Shown here piece after piece: positions 11,923 through 23,503 of a DNA stretch of 64,000 bases. Made by a program: the position numbers and the translations under genes. The first letter of the stretch is position 1; every line of letters begins with the position of its first letter. The notes under the pieces are model-generated. The model was not told the DNA's origin. It made no database searches and saw only the letters and a list, made by a program, of their open reading frames with translations. This DNA comes from Mortierella sp. BCC40632. Lineage: Eukaryota; Mortierellomycota; Mortierellomycetes; Mortierellales; Mortierellaceae. The stretch covers positions 1,469,001 to 1,533,000 of the forward strand of contig WAEK01000012.1 of NCBI GenBank assembly GCA_011634665.1, written 5' to 3'.

Positions 11923-13218
11923 GGACAGCACAGAGAATAGTACAGAGATAACAACGAGAATAAACGAAACAACAAAAGTATATCAAAGGTGGGCGTTGTG
12001 GGAATTAGAACAGCTCAGCCAGCCTCAGCTTCCCAAGGCTGTTTGCGTTGATAGCTCAGGATAAGAGCTATTTAGGAACAGACAAAATCAATAGTGCTAG
12101 TGATCAAGAAAGCTCCATTACATCCCCAGTGTCTTGCGCCAAATACGCAAACTTTATGTATTACACTCTCTGATTAAAGTAACAAATCCGTCGCGACTAC
12201 GCCCAAAATATAACGCATAGGCCACGACGATTCCCTTTAAACCATTTTTCGGGCGTATGCTAGCTTGGTTCATCCTCCTGAAGCCCCAGAAAGATATCCT
12301 TTGCTCCGTCATTATGCTCTTTGCCTTCAAGCTCGCAACCTCTTTGGTTCAGCAAAATTTATGGAGATAGCACAAGTGATGACCCAATTCATAGTCTTTT
12401 CAATTTGTCTCTCATAGTTATCCTCGTAGATGTGAACTGACAAATGCCTTATACACTTCCAGTCGTGGTTCAGCATTCAATTGCAGTGCTCGATACAGGC
12501 CCGTACATGAGCTATACCTGTGTTGAAATTGTGTGAGCCTATGATAAACTTTTGCCTTTGAATGGTGCCACCATAAGTGTGGATACTGGATTCACTGAGT
12601 CAGCCATAAGATATTTTCCGCCTTGGAGACTATGTTGGTAGCGCCGTTCTGTAGGTAAAGTTGATACCACCCACAAACCCAGTCCAGCACAGGAACCCCT
12701 TTCTAGCCGTGATGACTGCAGTTCATGGTCTTTATTTGCATCCTTGCTTCGCTAATCAGAAGTATGAGTAGATATTTCTCATTCCAACTCGCCTTTGCTC
12801 TGGTCCTAATGTATCCGGGATAAAAAAGTATTAATTAAATCCAAAAAGTTGAAGGCTCAAGTCAAAAAGAGGATACAACATGAAAGAGAATAAGATACAG
12901 GGTACACGGCCCGACTGCTGGATGGAGGCTCAAAGGTCCTTCCTTCAACTCTTCATCTGTTTAGTCGAGAATTTTGTTTAGACTTTCAAGACTGTTCCAA
13001 CAAATGACTACTACAACTCTGCTATACTCGCCCCTGTCGATCTTGAGTGCTATCCTCAGTCAATAGAGTGCGGTTTTGGTCCCAGACTTGGAGTCGGAAT
13101 CAGAGAGAACACGATAAACAGTTGTGAGTTGAAGCACCAAGTGAATCAATAATGCAGGATGATTATGGAAGAATGGAGTGGTTTCGTTTGCCTTTATTCG
13201 TTCAACAAGTGAGCTCGT

Positions 13219-13746
13219 TTAGCATGCGAATGGACGTTGACCAAAACTAGATCTTCCTCGGGGTCTCATTTTATCTCCATTAACGGGAATGAGGTTCCAA
13301 AGCATATTGGGTGGAGGCACCATTTCATAATATCTCAGCATCACAGGAGTTCCCGGAGCTGGACTTATGAGCATAAGAGCCGTTGGAGGATACATTCGTG
13401 TGACCAACTCAATGATGTAGGCACCTTCGTGTTTGCGGATTTCCCATTCAGCTGGGGGAAAGGCGGGGTCCACAACAACTCTGCTGCCAACTGGCTTCAA
13501 ATAGAGGCCCTCAGATGAGATGACAAATCTTCCATTGTCCAGCTTCTTGAATGTCCACACTTTCTCCTCGCCATCAACAACCAAGGGTGATTCGTGAATT
13601 TCAGGGTTGAAGCCGAGAGGGAGAGGAGGGGGTGAAGACTTTAAATTTGAGACGATCAAATATTTTCCACTCAAAAACTCAGCCAGGGCAACTTGAATCG
13701 AAGCCAGAAGCAAGAGCGCGAAAATCGCCAGACGCGAATGAGCCAT
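13219..13746 (-). CDS. Secreted beta-trefoil-like protein, peptidase inhibitor I66-like
   Basis: Single exon, 175 residues. A signal peptide of about 22 residues (LLLASIQVALA then E) is followed by one domain of about 130 residues. Three internal repeats each end in a tryptophan-containing strand (EKVWTFKKL, AEWEIRKHEG, NMLWNLIPV), and the domain opens with SGKYLIVSN. This layout is that of fungal beta-trefoil inhibitors of family I66 and the related mycocypins. The C-terminal tail is basic and ends in Cys, the only cysteine in the mature part, so there is no disulfide core. A TATA box lies 210 bp upstream. Inhibition of serine proteases is known for some I66 members but unproven here. It stands alone in a gene-poor stretch. 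Confidence 0.7.
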   Translation of the reverse strand: MAHSRLAIFALLLLASIQVALAEFLSGKYLIVSNLKSSPPPLPLGFNPEIHESPLVVDGEEKVWTFKKLDNGRFVISSEGLYLKPVGSRVVVDPAFPPAEWEIRKHEGAYIIELVTRMYPPTALMLISPAPGTPVMLRYYEMVPPPNMLWNLIPVNGDKMRPRGRSSFGQRPFAC

Positions 13747-13955
13747 TTCGAGGATACTTGGTCGAAGAGAAGAGCAAGATGATATAGGTCAGGATGGTGA
13801 AAAGAGTCTCTTGTGTTTACATGTCATCACAACCATTTCTGAAGTTATGAACTTACGGTAGATGCAGTGAGTTAGATTGTGCAATAGCAAGAAGAAAGAA
13901 GTGAGTGTAGGATTTGATTGTGGTGAAGATCTAGGAGTGTGTCGTCCATTGTCCC

Positions 13956-13962
13956 CTTTATA
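13956..13962 (-). promoter_or_regulatory. TATA box of the I66-like gene
   Basis: TATAAAG on the minus strand, 210 bp upstream of the ATG at 13746. A CT-rich leader lies between. Confidence 0.5.
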
Positions 13963-14164
13963 CTGATCCACCAATTTTTTTTTCAGGATGTGGTCCACGC
14001 CTGGGAAATTCATGCAAAGCATATTATGGCGAGAATAATGGGATCCTTTCAGAGTCCTTGTAGCCTATTCGGGATGCGTTGTGCGATCAACAAAGCGTGC
14101 AAATCAAGCGCTTTGGCCCTTTGACTAGCCATATTGGTACGAACGCAAGGAATAGGGACTCTAG

Positions 14165-14265
14165 AAACTAGGAAAAATATCTGGATGATGCCACTTGACT
14201 AGGATCAATGCAATGCAGCCCCGCGGTACTTTTAACCACATCCATCTTTTTTTTTTTTTTTTTTT
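14165..14265 (+). repeat. Degenerate direct repeat, copy 1
   Basis: About 100 bp sharing AAATATCTGG, CTAGGATC, and GTACTTT-AACCACAT-ATCTTT with copy 2. The offset is a constant 219-220 bp. It runs into a T20-class homopolymer. Confidence 0.7.
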
Positions 14266-14383
14266 TCCTCCTTTCATGCCTTTTCGATTATGCAACTAGC
14301 TGATCATGAAAATTAACGATCTGACCATTTTCTTTCTCTTATTGATGCCTAACACAAGGAAGAAAGACTCAGGAAACTAAAAG

Positions 14384-14475
14384 TCGATAGGAGAAATATC
14401 TGGCTGATACTGTTTGGCTAGGATCTGCTTGATACAGTCCTAGGAGTACTTTCAACCACATTTATCTTTCTTTCT
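14384..14475 (+). repeat. Degenerate direct repeat, copy 2
   Basis: Second copy of the repeat at 14165-14265, in the same orientation. It is followed by a TTTC-rich stretch and then A31 at 14495-14525. Confidence 0.7.
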
Positions 14476-14493
14476 CCTTTGTGCAACATTTTT

Positions 14494-14494
<1 letters not shown>

Positions 14495-14525
<31 letters not shown>
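14495..14525 (+). repeat. Poly-A run of 31 nt
   Basis: Uninterrupted A31 immediately downstream of repeat copy 2. Confidence 0.9.
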
Positions 14526-14528
<3 letters not shown>

Positions 14529-15266
14529 GGAAGTGGGAGTGTGTGCGTGGGGAGGTTTAGCTTAGATTGCTGCGTGAGAAAGAGATCGGCACGCATGCAA
14601 CGAAAACAGGAAAAAAGACCACGAGATTGTTGGGCCGAGTCAAGGTAGGGATCCTCTCTCTATCTACTCTGGTAGTATGTAAAAAGTGACACGAATGGAA
14701 GGCAGGAGTCTTGTATTTTTCTGTAGTTCCCTAGGTTTAGCAGAATTTGAAGAAATGGATCACTTTCATGTTATCTAGTCTTTTCTTGTTTGCTTGTCCT
14801 TTATTTTCTTTACTCAGGTCATCGCATGAAGGTGATTTCTATTTGCCGCATGATGATGCCCTGCGCATTGCCCCCTCGGATAGTAAAACTCTTCAGAGAG
14901 TCCTATTACAACCAACTAGTGGCTGATGTAAGACTCAAATGTCAGTAACGACAACCTGTCCTCATGCAAAGTTCCAGCTTCCGCACTAACTCTAGCATTT
15001 GTGAATGTGCTCGAGACTCTATTATCTATTGGTTGAAGGTCCAGATGTGAACCCTGTCTCGCTGTCTTGAGAGCTCTGTCGTGACTGACTTTCATCCATG
15101 CGGGGCGTGTTGAAAGAAGGGTAAGAGATATCATGGTCATTGATGACTCCAAGGTGTTCCCTCGGTGTGATTTCGTGTTGATAGCTGCCAAGATGTTGAG
15201 GTAAAAGGATATATCTCAGGTTCTGTTGTGAGCTGATCCATAACTACTAAGATTGAATTTCTACAG

Positions 15267-15687
15267 TTGATGTGTATCCTACATTGTGATAATGCCTGGC
15301 GAGGAGTTATTGAAGAAAATGCGAACCCAAGAGTGATTGCTCAATCAAACACTCCTGACCGCACGAGTCCCGGGACAAACCCGGTCTTCACCAGTTTGGA
15401 TGACACGACAGACGGTCCTACATCTCTCACTAAGGAGGAAAAGAAGTACGCAGACGATATAGCCTCGCAGATCTTTATTAGTCCAATTAGTCGAACCCTC
15501 ATGGGTAAGTCTGAGCTTTCTGTCCATTTATTGAGACTATCGAAGGCAAAAGGTTGTCTCCTACTAGTATGACTACCCACCGCGTATTTTTTGGGTTTCA
15601 GAGGATGATTTGACCTTTGGGTGCAGGGGGCGGGAACGACCATTTCTTGAAGTGGGATTTTTGATAGCGAAACGAAGTCATCAATAG
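15267..15687 (+). CDS. Candidate small two-exon gene or 3' remnant, unknown function
   Basis: Exon 1 (15267-15504) ends at a consensus donor (GG followed by GTAAGT). Exon 2 (15602-15687) follows a TTTCAG acceptor, and the phases agree, giving 107 residues. The conceptual protein is hydrophilic, with KEEKKYADDIASQ in exon 1 and EDDLTFGCRGRERP in exon 2. No signal peptide or domain is recognised. The start is uncertain; exon 1 may be the end of a longer, decayed gene. The main support is a good intron joining two open, compositionally coding-like stretches. Overlapping minus-strand frames are the alternative. Confidence 0.3.
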
Positions 15688-16698
15688 GATCACAATACGC
15701 TGCATCGGGAACTTGTAGTGCAGGAGTAGGTGTATTTAAAAGATAAAACGTCATAGTTTGGAGAAAACGTAGGTGGAGTGCTTACATAGCCTTTCACAGC
15801 AAGAGCCCCAGGGGTCACAAGAACAAGGATCGAAAGATTCAAGGACGCAGCCAATGCAAGAGTAGCAGCCTATAGATAGAGAGACTCGTAGGAGAGTGAA
15901 AAAAGCAAGCCAGCATCTTGAAGTGCTGGCTATCCCAGTACTCGAGCTCGAGCATATATTATTATTGGGAGAGCATATTACCAAATACTCAAGGACACTT
16001 TCTTCGGTTACGAGGGTTTTTTAGAATGGAATGTAATAGTTGTGCAAGAGAGAAACGCCGTGAAATTGGCAAAAATCTTTTGCTCGCTAACATTTAAATT
16101 AGTTCTGCGCGGGTATGTGAAGGCGAACTGCCATGCTCGTGCATCCTGATCAGGTGTGGGTGACGAGATTAACATTTCTCTCGCTTCCCCCCACCATTCT
16201 CAGTTAAAACGCCCAGTGGATTTCCTACTGGTGAACACTCAGGAAGGGAGCTCAGGCGCATATTTATAGATTCTCACAGCCTACTAAACGTAATGAGCTC
16301 ATGACAAACACTGTCGAGGCTTTTCGACGAGAAGCCATACTTGTTCTTTTTACAGAGCGCAACGATACTGCAACAAATGCTCGAAACTGGTCTGGTGTAG
16401 CCTTAGACACTAGACTTGCACTCAACTCTAAAAGGCTGGAATGGTACTACCGAAGACCCCCCCCCCTGACTATTACAAACCAACTAGACAAAAGGGGAGT
16501 ATGAGTTGGGCGGAACATCTTAATTCCCAAGAATAGGCAGGGCTTTGTCGGGACCCAACATCCACATCATTGCGCTCAGCTTTACTCGTCCTTCTTCTGT
16601 ATCCGTTCCACTCCATTTTTAGTTCGAGTTCTACTCGATCAAAATCCGTCAGAGATACTTTATTGTTTGTAATCTTGCTCAGGAAAAAGAAAAAGTGT

Positions 16699-19600
16699 CT
16701 ACTCCCACTCCATTGTCTCGGACTTGACTTGTACCCCACCTATCGCTTCAGTTGCTTCGGGATTCACTTCCATATTTGTGGTAGCAATACTAGATGCCGC
16801 AAGTATGGGGTTAGGACCCAATGATGAGGGTGAGGGTCCAGTCGTTCCATGGAAAGGCTTTCCCATGCCTGTAAATGTCGCGCTGGTATACATGCCATAT
16901 CCTCCAGGATGCATTGCCAATAACGAGGATGCCGGTGATGGCGTAGTGGCTATGGAACCAGACGCTGTTGGGGTAGCAATATACATATTGGACTTGAGAT
17001 CAGACTCTAAAAGCTCCTGCTCCAATGCCCGGATTGTCTCCATTTGGGGCTCCAGCATCTGTTCCGCGCGTTGCAAGACAGTCTTGCCGGCCAGAGTCCA
17101 CGGGCTTAACTCTCCGTTGTACATCCAAGAATTGTTCACCATGATCCTGAGGTCCGTCAAAAATGCATCCACAGTGCGGTAGACATAATAGTTCTTGTTT
17201 GCATCTCGCATACCAGAGAGATCGCGAGGATGTTGAATCACCGAGTCATAGTCAGGTGCAATTTTCGAGGATACCGGAGACAAGAATGCCGTAGCCTCCT
17301 GGAGCGACATGATCGTAGCCAGACAGTTCTCAATAATGTTGGCAAGCTCTACCTCTGGCTTCTTTCGTCGACCATAGCTCTTTGTTGGAGGGTGCAAATA
17401 ATCCATAAAGTCATCAAGGCCGCTGTGCTGACTAGTTGTCTCACTCCTCTTTCGTTTAGGCTGAGGCTCTAATATTAGCGAGGAAATACTTGGGTTAGAA
17501 AGCGCCGATTGAGTGATCTCTTACGAAAAAAAAAAAAAAAAATCTGTACAAATAGAGTTTGACATACGGAGCATCTTTGAAGGTAGTCGCACTACCAGAG
17601 CCTCTTTATCCTCTCGACCCTTTTCTTTCGCCATGTCAGCCACGCGATCCATAACTGCCTTTGGAATAGAGATCTTGTTAGTGCCTCCATTGGTCAACTG
17701 GGGTGAACTCTGTCGGTTGTAATCGCTCGGAACGGAGGGAGCACGGCTACCGTTAGGCGGTTGACTACTTGGACCCGGAGGAGCGCCTCCTGTTTTCATA
17801 GACGAAATATAAGGAGGCGACATTACTCCGCTACTTCCCGCATTTCCTCCTAGAGTGTATCCGAGGGATCCTGGGGTGATGGGCGTGACTCCTGTAGGGT
17901 CGACAAACTTTGGGCATTTCTTATTAGTTTTCATATGACCCAGAGCACCGCAGTTACTGCACTGCCGCTGTGGTGACAGAGCACAAACAAAAGGAGGGGA
18001 GAAAAAGGATTTCAGTGTTAGCAAAGCTATTCGTGATGTCAATCATCTGACCAAGTACTCTCGCTGAGCAAAGAAAAAGAAAAGAAAAGAAAAGAAAAAA
18101 CATACCACCACTTTTTTCTTCAATGCTGCTGCCACAGCGTTAGGTGTGGTATCTGGTGCAGCATTTCCTGCCTTGGCCGCAGCTCTTGCCAAGCGTCTCT
18201 CCTTATTCCGGTTCAGTCTTGCGATCTCCTCCATGATCTTTTTCCGCATCCTCTCATTCTTGGCTTCATCTTCTGTCGGCTCCAACTCTTCTGCACGGAC
18301 AGAGTTCTCTTCAACTAGCTGACGGTGCCGGATGTAATTGTTCATCACGACAGGGTCGCGGATCGTCTCCGACTTCCACACAGCCTCACCGTTTGGTTGA
18401 CGATAAAGACGCTTGATAATCAAATATTTGTTTCTGCCCGCTCCAAAGTTAGCGCTGGTCCGAGAGCTCATACTTCCTGCGACAGACACATTATCATCAT
18501 CCATATCCTGGTCCCGGTCTCGATCGCCACTGTCGCGGTATCGACCAAACAAAGATGGGGATGGGGAAACACGGTGACGGTCAGCCACCGATAATTCCCT
18601 TCGTTGACGGCTATACCCGTCATCATCATCATCATCGCTTTCGTTGATTACGCCATCGTTCGCATCCACCTCCTCGATTTTGCTCAGTGAGGTGTGCTGT
18701 GCGTTCCAGATTCTTGTGATTTCCTCCCTGTAGACCTGTTGTTGTTCTGCGACGTTGTAACGATGTGTGCTCTTGGGTAGCTGCTCGATTTGAGCCAAGC
18801 GCTCAGTGAGCGACTCTCCCTGACGCAAGAAAATATCCTTCATACTAATACGAATGAAACTGAAGCCCTCACCTCGCCCAGTAGGATCTCCCGCGCCCCA
18901 AAGTTTCAACATGGCCTTTCCTTGTGTCGCGTTGATAAAGTTTCGCGTGGTGATCCAAGGAGCCAGCTGCTCCTCAATGTCCATGTTAGCTTCGTTGTCT
19001 TCGTTCTCGTCATCACCATCTGCTGCTCGACCATAACCGGCGTCTAGTAGGTGACGTTGTCCGACCAAGGTACTCTCATAAAGACAGACCATCTCTGGTG
19101 TGACCATTTTGCGAATATCCTCTTCACTGGGCAATGGGATGTTGGCTTTCAATTTCCAATATCCGGTATTGTTTCCCTTGCGTTGAAATTCTGCAAACTC
19201 CTTTAGACGCTGGCGAATTTGAATGTCTGAGTATTCAGGATAAGCCTTGGCCAACTTTGCGAATCGAAGTCGATTATGCGGGTCTTTGCGGATGAAGCGG
19301 AAAGCAGTGATCTGTAACCGGTTCTTGATCATTGTCGTAATCTTACGTGAGTGTGGGCCTGGGACATCTTGGACAGGATATGTTTGACCGACCACGAATT
19401 GATGGGCGATAGGTCGGATAAAATACTTAGTTTCGCCTTTGTTTGTATTCTTGATTACCAAGAAATCAGTATTTCGGACTGGTTGCTCGAATACAGGCGC
19501 TCGGATCAAATTGTTGTACAGTGCCGTGATCATCTGCCCTGGCTCTACGTTTCCGAATCCTAGGAATGGCGAAGCATCGGCGATATCGAGGACAAAAGGC

Positions 19601-21925
19601 TCTCCTATCTCTTTTTGTGGTAAAAAGGTATCCTCAATGTTCTCCTTGCGGTAGTAGTTGATTAGGAAGCTTCCCATTCCAACATTTTGGACGACTGCTG
19701 GATGCTCTTCAGAGTACTCGAGGAGTACAAAGTTGGTATGGTCCTTGAGTGTCAGATCCTTCGAGCTTCTCATAACCTCTCCAAGCTCCTTCCTCTTCTT
19801 GTTCTTCTTTTTGCTACTCTTCACACGAGAGAAAGTAATGTTGACGTTGAGAGGGAACTGCAGCTGAGGTCGATGGAACGAGCGGAGCTCTGCCTTTGAC
19901 AGTCGATTTTTGTACCACGGCTTCATTAGCTTAGTAGCGGGCAGCGCGTGCTGAACAACCAACTGACCGAACGTCTGGCGGACACGAAGGAATCTGCCCT
20001 CTTTGTGCGCATCATAGAAACGGTCGTTTGAAAGGTTAAAGCGGTCGATGTCGAGTTTCCTATGTGTCTCTGCCTCGGACGGCTGCTGCTGTTTGTTGGT
20101 CATAACTCGGTACGTGAAAATCGGCATCTTCTTGCTCCGTTTCACTACAATAGGCAAAGGTGGTACCTAAGTGTTAACCTTCATGCTTAAAAGAGAAGTA
20201 ATCCACTATCAAGAAATAGGCTATACACAGTACCTCTGAATCCCTCCTTGTTCTCCATCGAAGTGAGGTCGAAGAGGACATTGACGTCGTTCATATCAAA
20301 GCTAATGTGCGTAAAGGGCTTGAATGGAGTCACCTCGTCCCACATGATAGATTCTTCCCAATCGCCATTCTCAAGATCGTAATTGCGAGCGGGGAAAAGT
20401 TCTGTTGATCCTGATTCCTCAGACTTAATTGCCAATGGTGAATGACTAGTAATGGAAAGACGAGTGGTGATAACATCGGTTAGTGAGAGAGTAAGGAGCC
20501 AGAGTCTTAAGAGAAAATATTTAGGGACATTCATTACCGATCCTTTGGTTCGATATCCTCCATGGGAACTACTGCATCATCCCAGACGATTTTGTCCTCC
20601 CATGACTCTAGTTGGACAGAATAAAGGCCATTGGTATCGGGTACTTTCCACGAAAGACTACTAAGCCATTCTTTGTCTATTGGCTCCTATATATATAATG
20701 ATGGCGATCATAATAAAAAGGTTACTTTGTTGAGTTCTCATTGCAATACAAGGATTACATTCACAGGTTGTAAGAGTGGTGCATATCAGACTTACTTCAA
20801 CATGATCGTAGTAGCTTATGTACTGGTCATTGTGCTCAAAAGAATCATCAGGCTTCTCGAAAAGTTTTCTCTGATCAAAATCTCTACTGTAGAGTGAAGC
20901 GTTTGGGAACTCAGCTGTTTGGAAAATAAAACAGTCGGAAGAAATGTCAGCATAAGAGGATCGTAATCGTCCCTTACTGTATAGTAAGATACAGGAGCAG
21001 ACGAAATCGCGACTACAATTTCCTACCTGGCTTTGCCTTTGAATGAGGAAATCTTTTTGGGCGCTTGGCGTTGAACAAATCAGAGAACCTTAGGATTTTG
21101 TTCTCCTCAAAGGCAGGATATAGAGCATGAACGTCTACTGGTTCTGCAGGCGCTCCTGTCTGTGACTGCTGTGTTGGCGGTGGTCCTACACCTTTGCCTA
21201 CTGCTCCTGCCCCTGCTGTACCTGCTCCTTGTTTCTGTTGCTGTTCTTCCAGCAAATACAACTGTTGGCGCTGGAGGAGCGACAACGACCCATGGGGCTG
21301 ATCCTTTGCGTCCGCATTAGCGCGGTTGTTTTGTTGTGATAGCTGCCCAGTTTTGGCCGTGGTGCCCTTTTCCGTCTCCTCTTCATCATAGTCCTCATCC
21401 ATTGAATCCAGTCTGGAACTTCTTGTAGTACTAGACTTCATGGTCGTTGACCTGACAGCGGACATGCCTTTCTGATAGTAACGGTTGCTGAACATATCGT
21501 CATCATCGACAGCGAGATCGTTTATCTCTGAAAAGTCAACTGCATCCTTGGCATGTTCAAAAGTTGACTTGATGGTTGAAAAGTTGACTTCGCCATCTTG
21601 ATTTTCCTCCTCGTCCTCTTCATCACCTGCACCTGATTGTCCCCTGACTTCACTCTCATCGACTCCCAAGGTCTGTGCTGAGAACAGATTGGTTAAATGT
21701 TCGCTGTTTCCAAGATTATCCAGCGCCTCTCTGAATTCCTATTTGCCAATGGAAAGAAGAGGAGAGAGAGAGGGAGAGAAAAGGTAAATTAGCTTGCTTG
21801 GAAAAGAGCTGTTGAATGACAGCATCTGATATAACCGCAACACTCTGTTGGAAATGTACCTCAGGAAGGTCCTCCACCCTTCCGGACTTGTCTACATTGC
21901 CGAAAAAATATCCTGCTAAAGACAT
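16699..21925 (-). CDS. TAF1: TAF1, largest TFIID subunit, with DUF3591 core, zinc knuckle and one bromodomain
   Basis: Eight exons (minus strand, 5' to 3'): 21860-21925, 21027-21738, 20796-20914, 20538-20686, 20229-20445, 18106-20166, 17568-17967, 16699-17468, giving 1497 residues. TAF1 is the scaffold of TFIID and helps place TBP at promoters. The N-terminus MSLAGYFFGNVD matches the SLAGFLFGN start of animal TAF1. Exons 4-5 carry the WEDxIxWD-type repeats. Exon 6 holds the DUF3591 core (HRPQLQFPLN, YSEEHPAVVQNVGMG, GAGDPTGRGEGFSF). Exon 7 has a CCHC knuckle (CSNCGALGHMKTNKKC). Exon 8 has one bromodomain, about residues 1270-1370, with FLSPV, APDY and the acetyl-lysine Asn in NSWMYNG. The exon 5/6 junction uses a GTGTAT donor and is the weakest. 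In-frame Met codons upstream of 21925 overlap the neighbour's stop, so MSLAG is preferred. Confidence 0.93.
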
Positions 21926-22037
21926 GGCCTCTTCTCCTGCATCGATCCACGATGTGAAAAGGTCTGCAGACGATACATGGAACCAAACCCCCCCACCATC
22001 GCGATTTTGAGATTTAGAAGAGCAGCTAAGCCTCAAT

Positions 22038-22628
22038 TTATTGTAGGATGAGCCAAAATGGTTTGTGCTCTATCGAATAAGGCACCTTGGCTGAGAAAAT
22101 CTCGATGAACTTGTTGTGCAGAAGTTCCCCCCAAAAGAAGGAGATAAGGTGGTTTTGGTCAGTACACTGTCTGAAGGCTTAACTGCGGTCTCTCCACAAG
22201 CATCGCTACACGAAATTTACCTCTTGATCCGCCAGCACTTTGCTCCCAGCAAACCGCCTGTATTCATCAAAGATCGAGGTCATTGACCAGTTTTGTATCT
22301 TGCGGAGACATCCTATCAAACATCCGATCCGGTGCTTTTTTGTGGGGGCAGAAGTCAGCTCCCAATGATGCGCGTCATTTTGAATATAAAATGAGTGGCT
22401 AAGGGTAAACTACGTACCTTTCCCTTGGCGCAGTGGATGAGAAGAGGATGATTTCGTGCATCTTCATAGTATGAAAAGAACAGAGAGTCGAGAGCAACCA
22501 TAAATGGACTATCCATCATACACCATCACCTCTACTCCGCCATGAATCGCAGAGGATAGTCTTACCTAGGATGTTCACCAGAGCACTACTGATCACTTGC
22601 TCGTCAATTTCGATGAATGGTTCCTACG

Positions 22629-22660
<32 letters not shown>

Positions 22661-23503
22661 TATTGAGATGGGTTGACTGGCCATGGTATTTCATACCAAC
22701 AAGGATACACTGCGCATTAAATTAAAAGGCGCGGCACTCTTATCGGACCTTGTTGCCTTCAATCTTGTAATGGATATGACGAATATTCTCTCCTTTCAGA
22801 AACTCCTGAAGATCTGGTGCATACGGCTCTTCACTCATTTGACTGTTGGAATCGACGAGGAGCAGTGTTTGGACGAGTTGGTGGGTTGTAAGTATCCTTG
22901 AGCTTTTTTCAAATCTCGATCCTTTAAAACGATCTCTACTGGATAGATACTGCAATGCTTCGCCACCTCGAAAGACCTGATGCCTGTCAACTCTTACACG
23001 ATCACTTTGAGACCCAGTTTCCGCATAAATCGAAAGTTGTGCTTATTCGGATGACCTGAGCGATAGACGCCTGGAGCGACCATTGCAAAGTTCAGTGGTG
23101 GCACGAGCACTTTGTTGGCACTCTCAAAGTGTGGTTGTCCTGGGTGATCCCTTTGTTCTGGTCGATGCTGCTGTTGTAGTTGTTGTTGCGACTGGTCGAC
23201 TGCTGCCTGCTCAGAAGCTTGGGATCTGACAACATTAGTCGGATTCAATTCGGTTGACAGATGCAGCTCGGCAGTCTTGTCTTCTTCTTCCGTCATCACA
23301 ATTGTCTCCGATTGAAGCTCTACTATTGCTGGAGTAGTAAGCTCATTCTCAAAGTAACCACGGGTGGTTACACTAGATGCGGTCGGGGTAACTAGGTCGT
23401 CCTCCATGGCGAACACACCGCGGACAATGACGCCAGACTGGGTCACATTAATGCCTCCTGGGAGGTTGAAATCCTTTGGTCCTGTTGAGTTGGTTCCTTC
23501 CAT
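22038..23503 (-). CDS. Siw14-type atypical dual-specificity (tyrosine / inositol pyrophosphate) phosphatase
   Basis: Six exons: 22998-23503, 22749-22842, 22566-22623, 22418-22461, 22221-22334, 22038-22109, giving 295 residues with all phases consistent. A polar, Gln-rich N-terminus of about 140 residues precedes the PFA-DSP domain, which starts VLVPPLNFAMVAPGVYRSGH. The active-site loop HCAKGKHRIG carries the invariant Cys and Arg of the HCx5R signature, followed by GCLRKIQNWSMTSIFDEYRRFA as in yeast Siw14. Siw14 removes the beta-phosphate of 5-InsP7, so an enzyme of inositol pyrophosphate turnover is a fair inference. Oca1-like paralogues are the alternative. Start at 23503 is preferred over 23542 for its Kozak context. 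Intron 2 contains A29. The stop lies 112 bp upstream of the TAF1 ATG, in the same direction. Confidence 0.88.
22629..22657 (+). repeat. Poly-A run of 29 nt (T29 on the coding strand) in Siw14-like intron 2
   Basis: Uninterrupted run lying only a few bases upstream of the 3' splice site on the minus strand. It acts as the polypyrimidine tract. Confidence 0.85.

Larger units (their letters stand above)
6572..13218. other. Gene-poor stretch with decayed coding fragments
   Basis: No intact gene was found in these 6.6 kb. It carries many A/T runs (for example 8658-8677, 9778-9799, 11293-11314, 11887-11921). The clearest decayed piece is the Crinkler-like fragment at 8151-8585. Weaker coding-like stretches on the minus strand occur at 7603-7947, 7960-8040, 10068-10316 and 10959-11386, each interrupted by stops and without recognisable domains. 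The flanks contain the 3' UTR of the Kre9-like gene on the left. Confidence 0.6.
13747..16698. other. Gene-poor stretch with direct repeat and candidate small gene
   Basis: Upstream of the I66-like gene this 3-kb stretch holds its promoter, a degenerate direct repeat (14165-14265 and 14384-14475), an A31 run (14495-14525) and a possible two-exon gene (15267-15687). Minus-strand frames at 14916-15191, 15341-15754 and 15751-15984 resemble nothing I know and overlap the candidate gene. Confidence 0.55.

Noticed and set aside
18043..18105. C-terminal read-through of TAF1 exon 6 into a Phe-rich tail
   Set aside because: It is intron sequence; a GTATGT donor at 18105 joins in phase to the zinc-knuckle exon.
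22843..22955. Extra N-terminal part of Siw14-like exon 2
   Set aside because: Removing it with the CAACAG acceptor gives the family-like VIVQMSEEPY junction.
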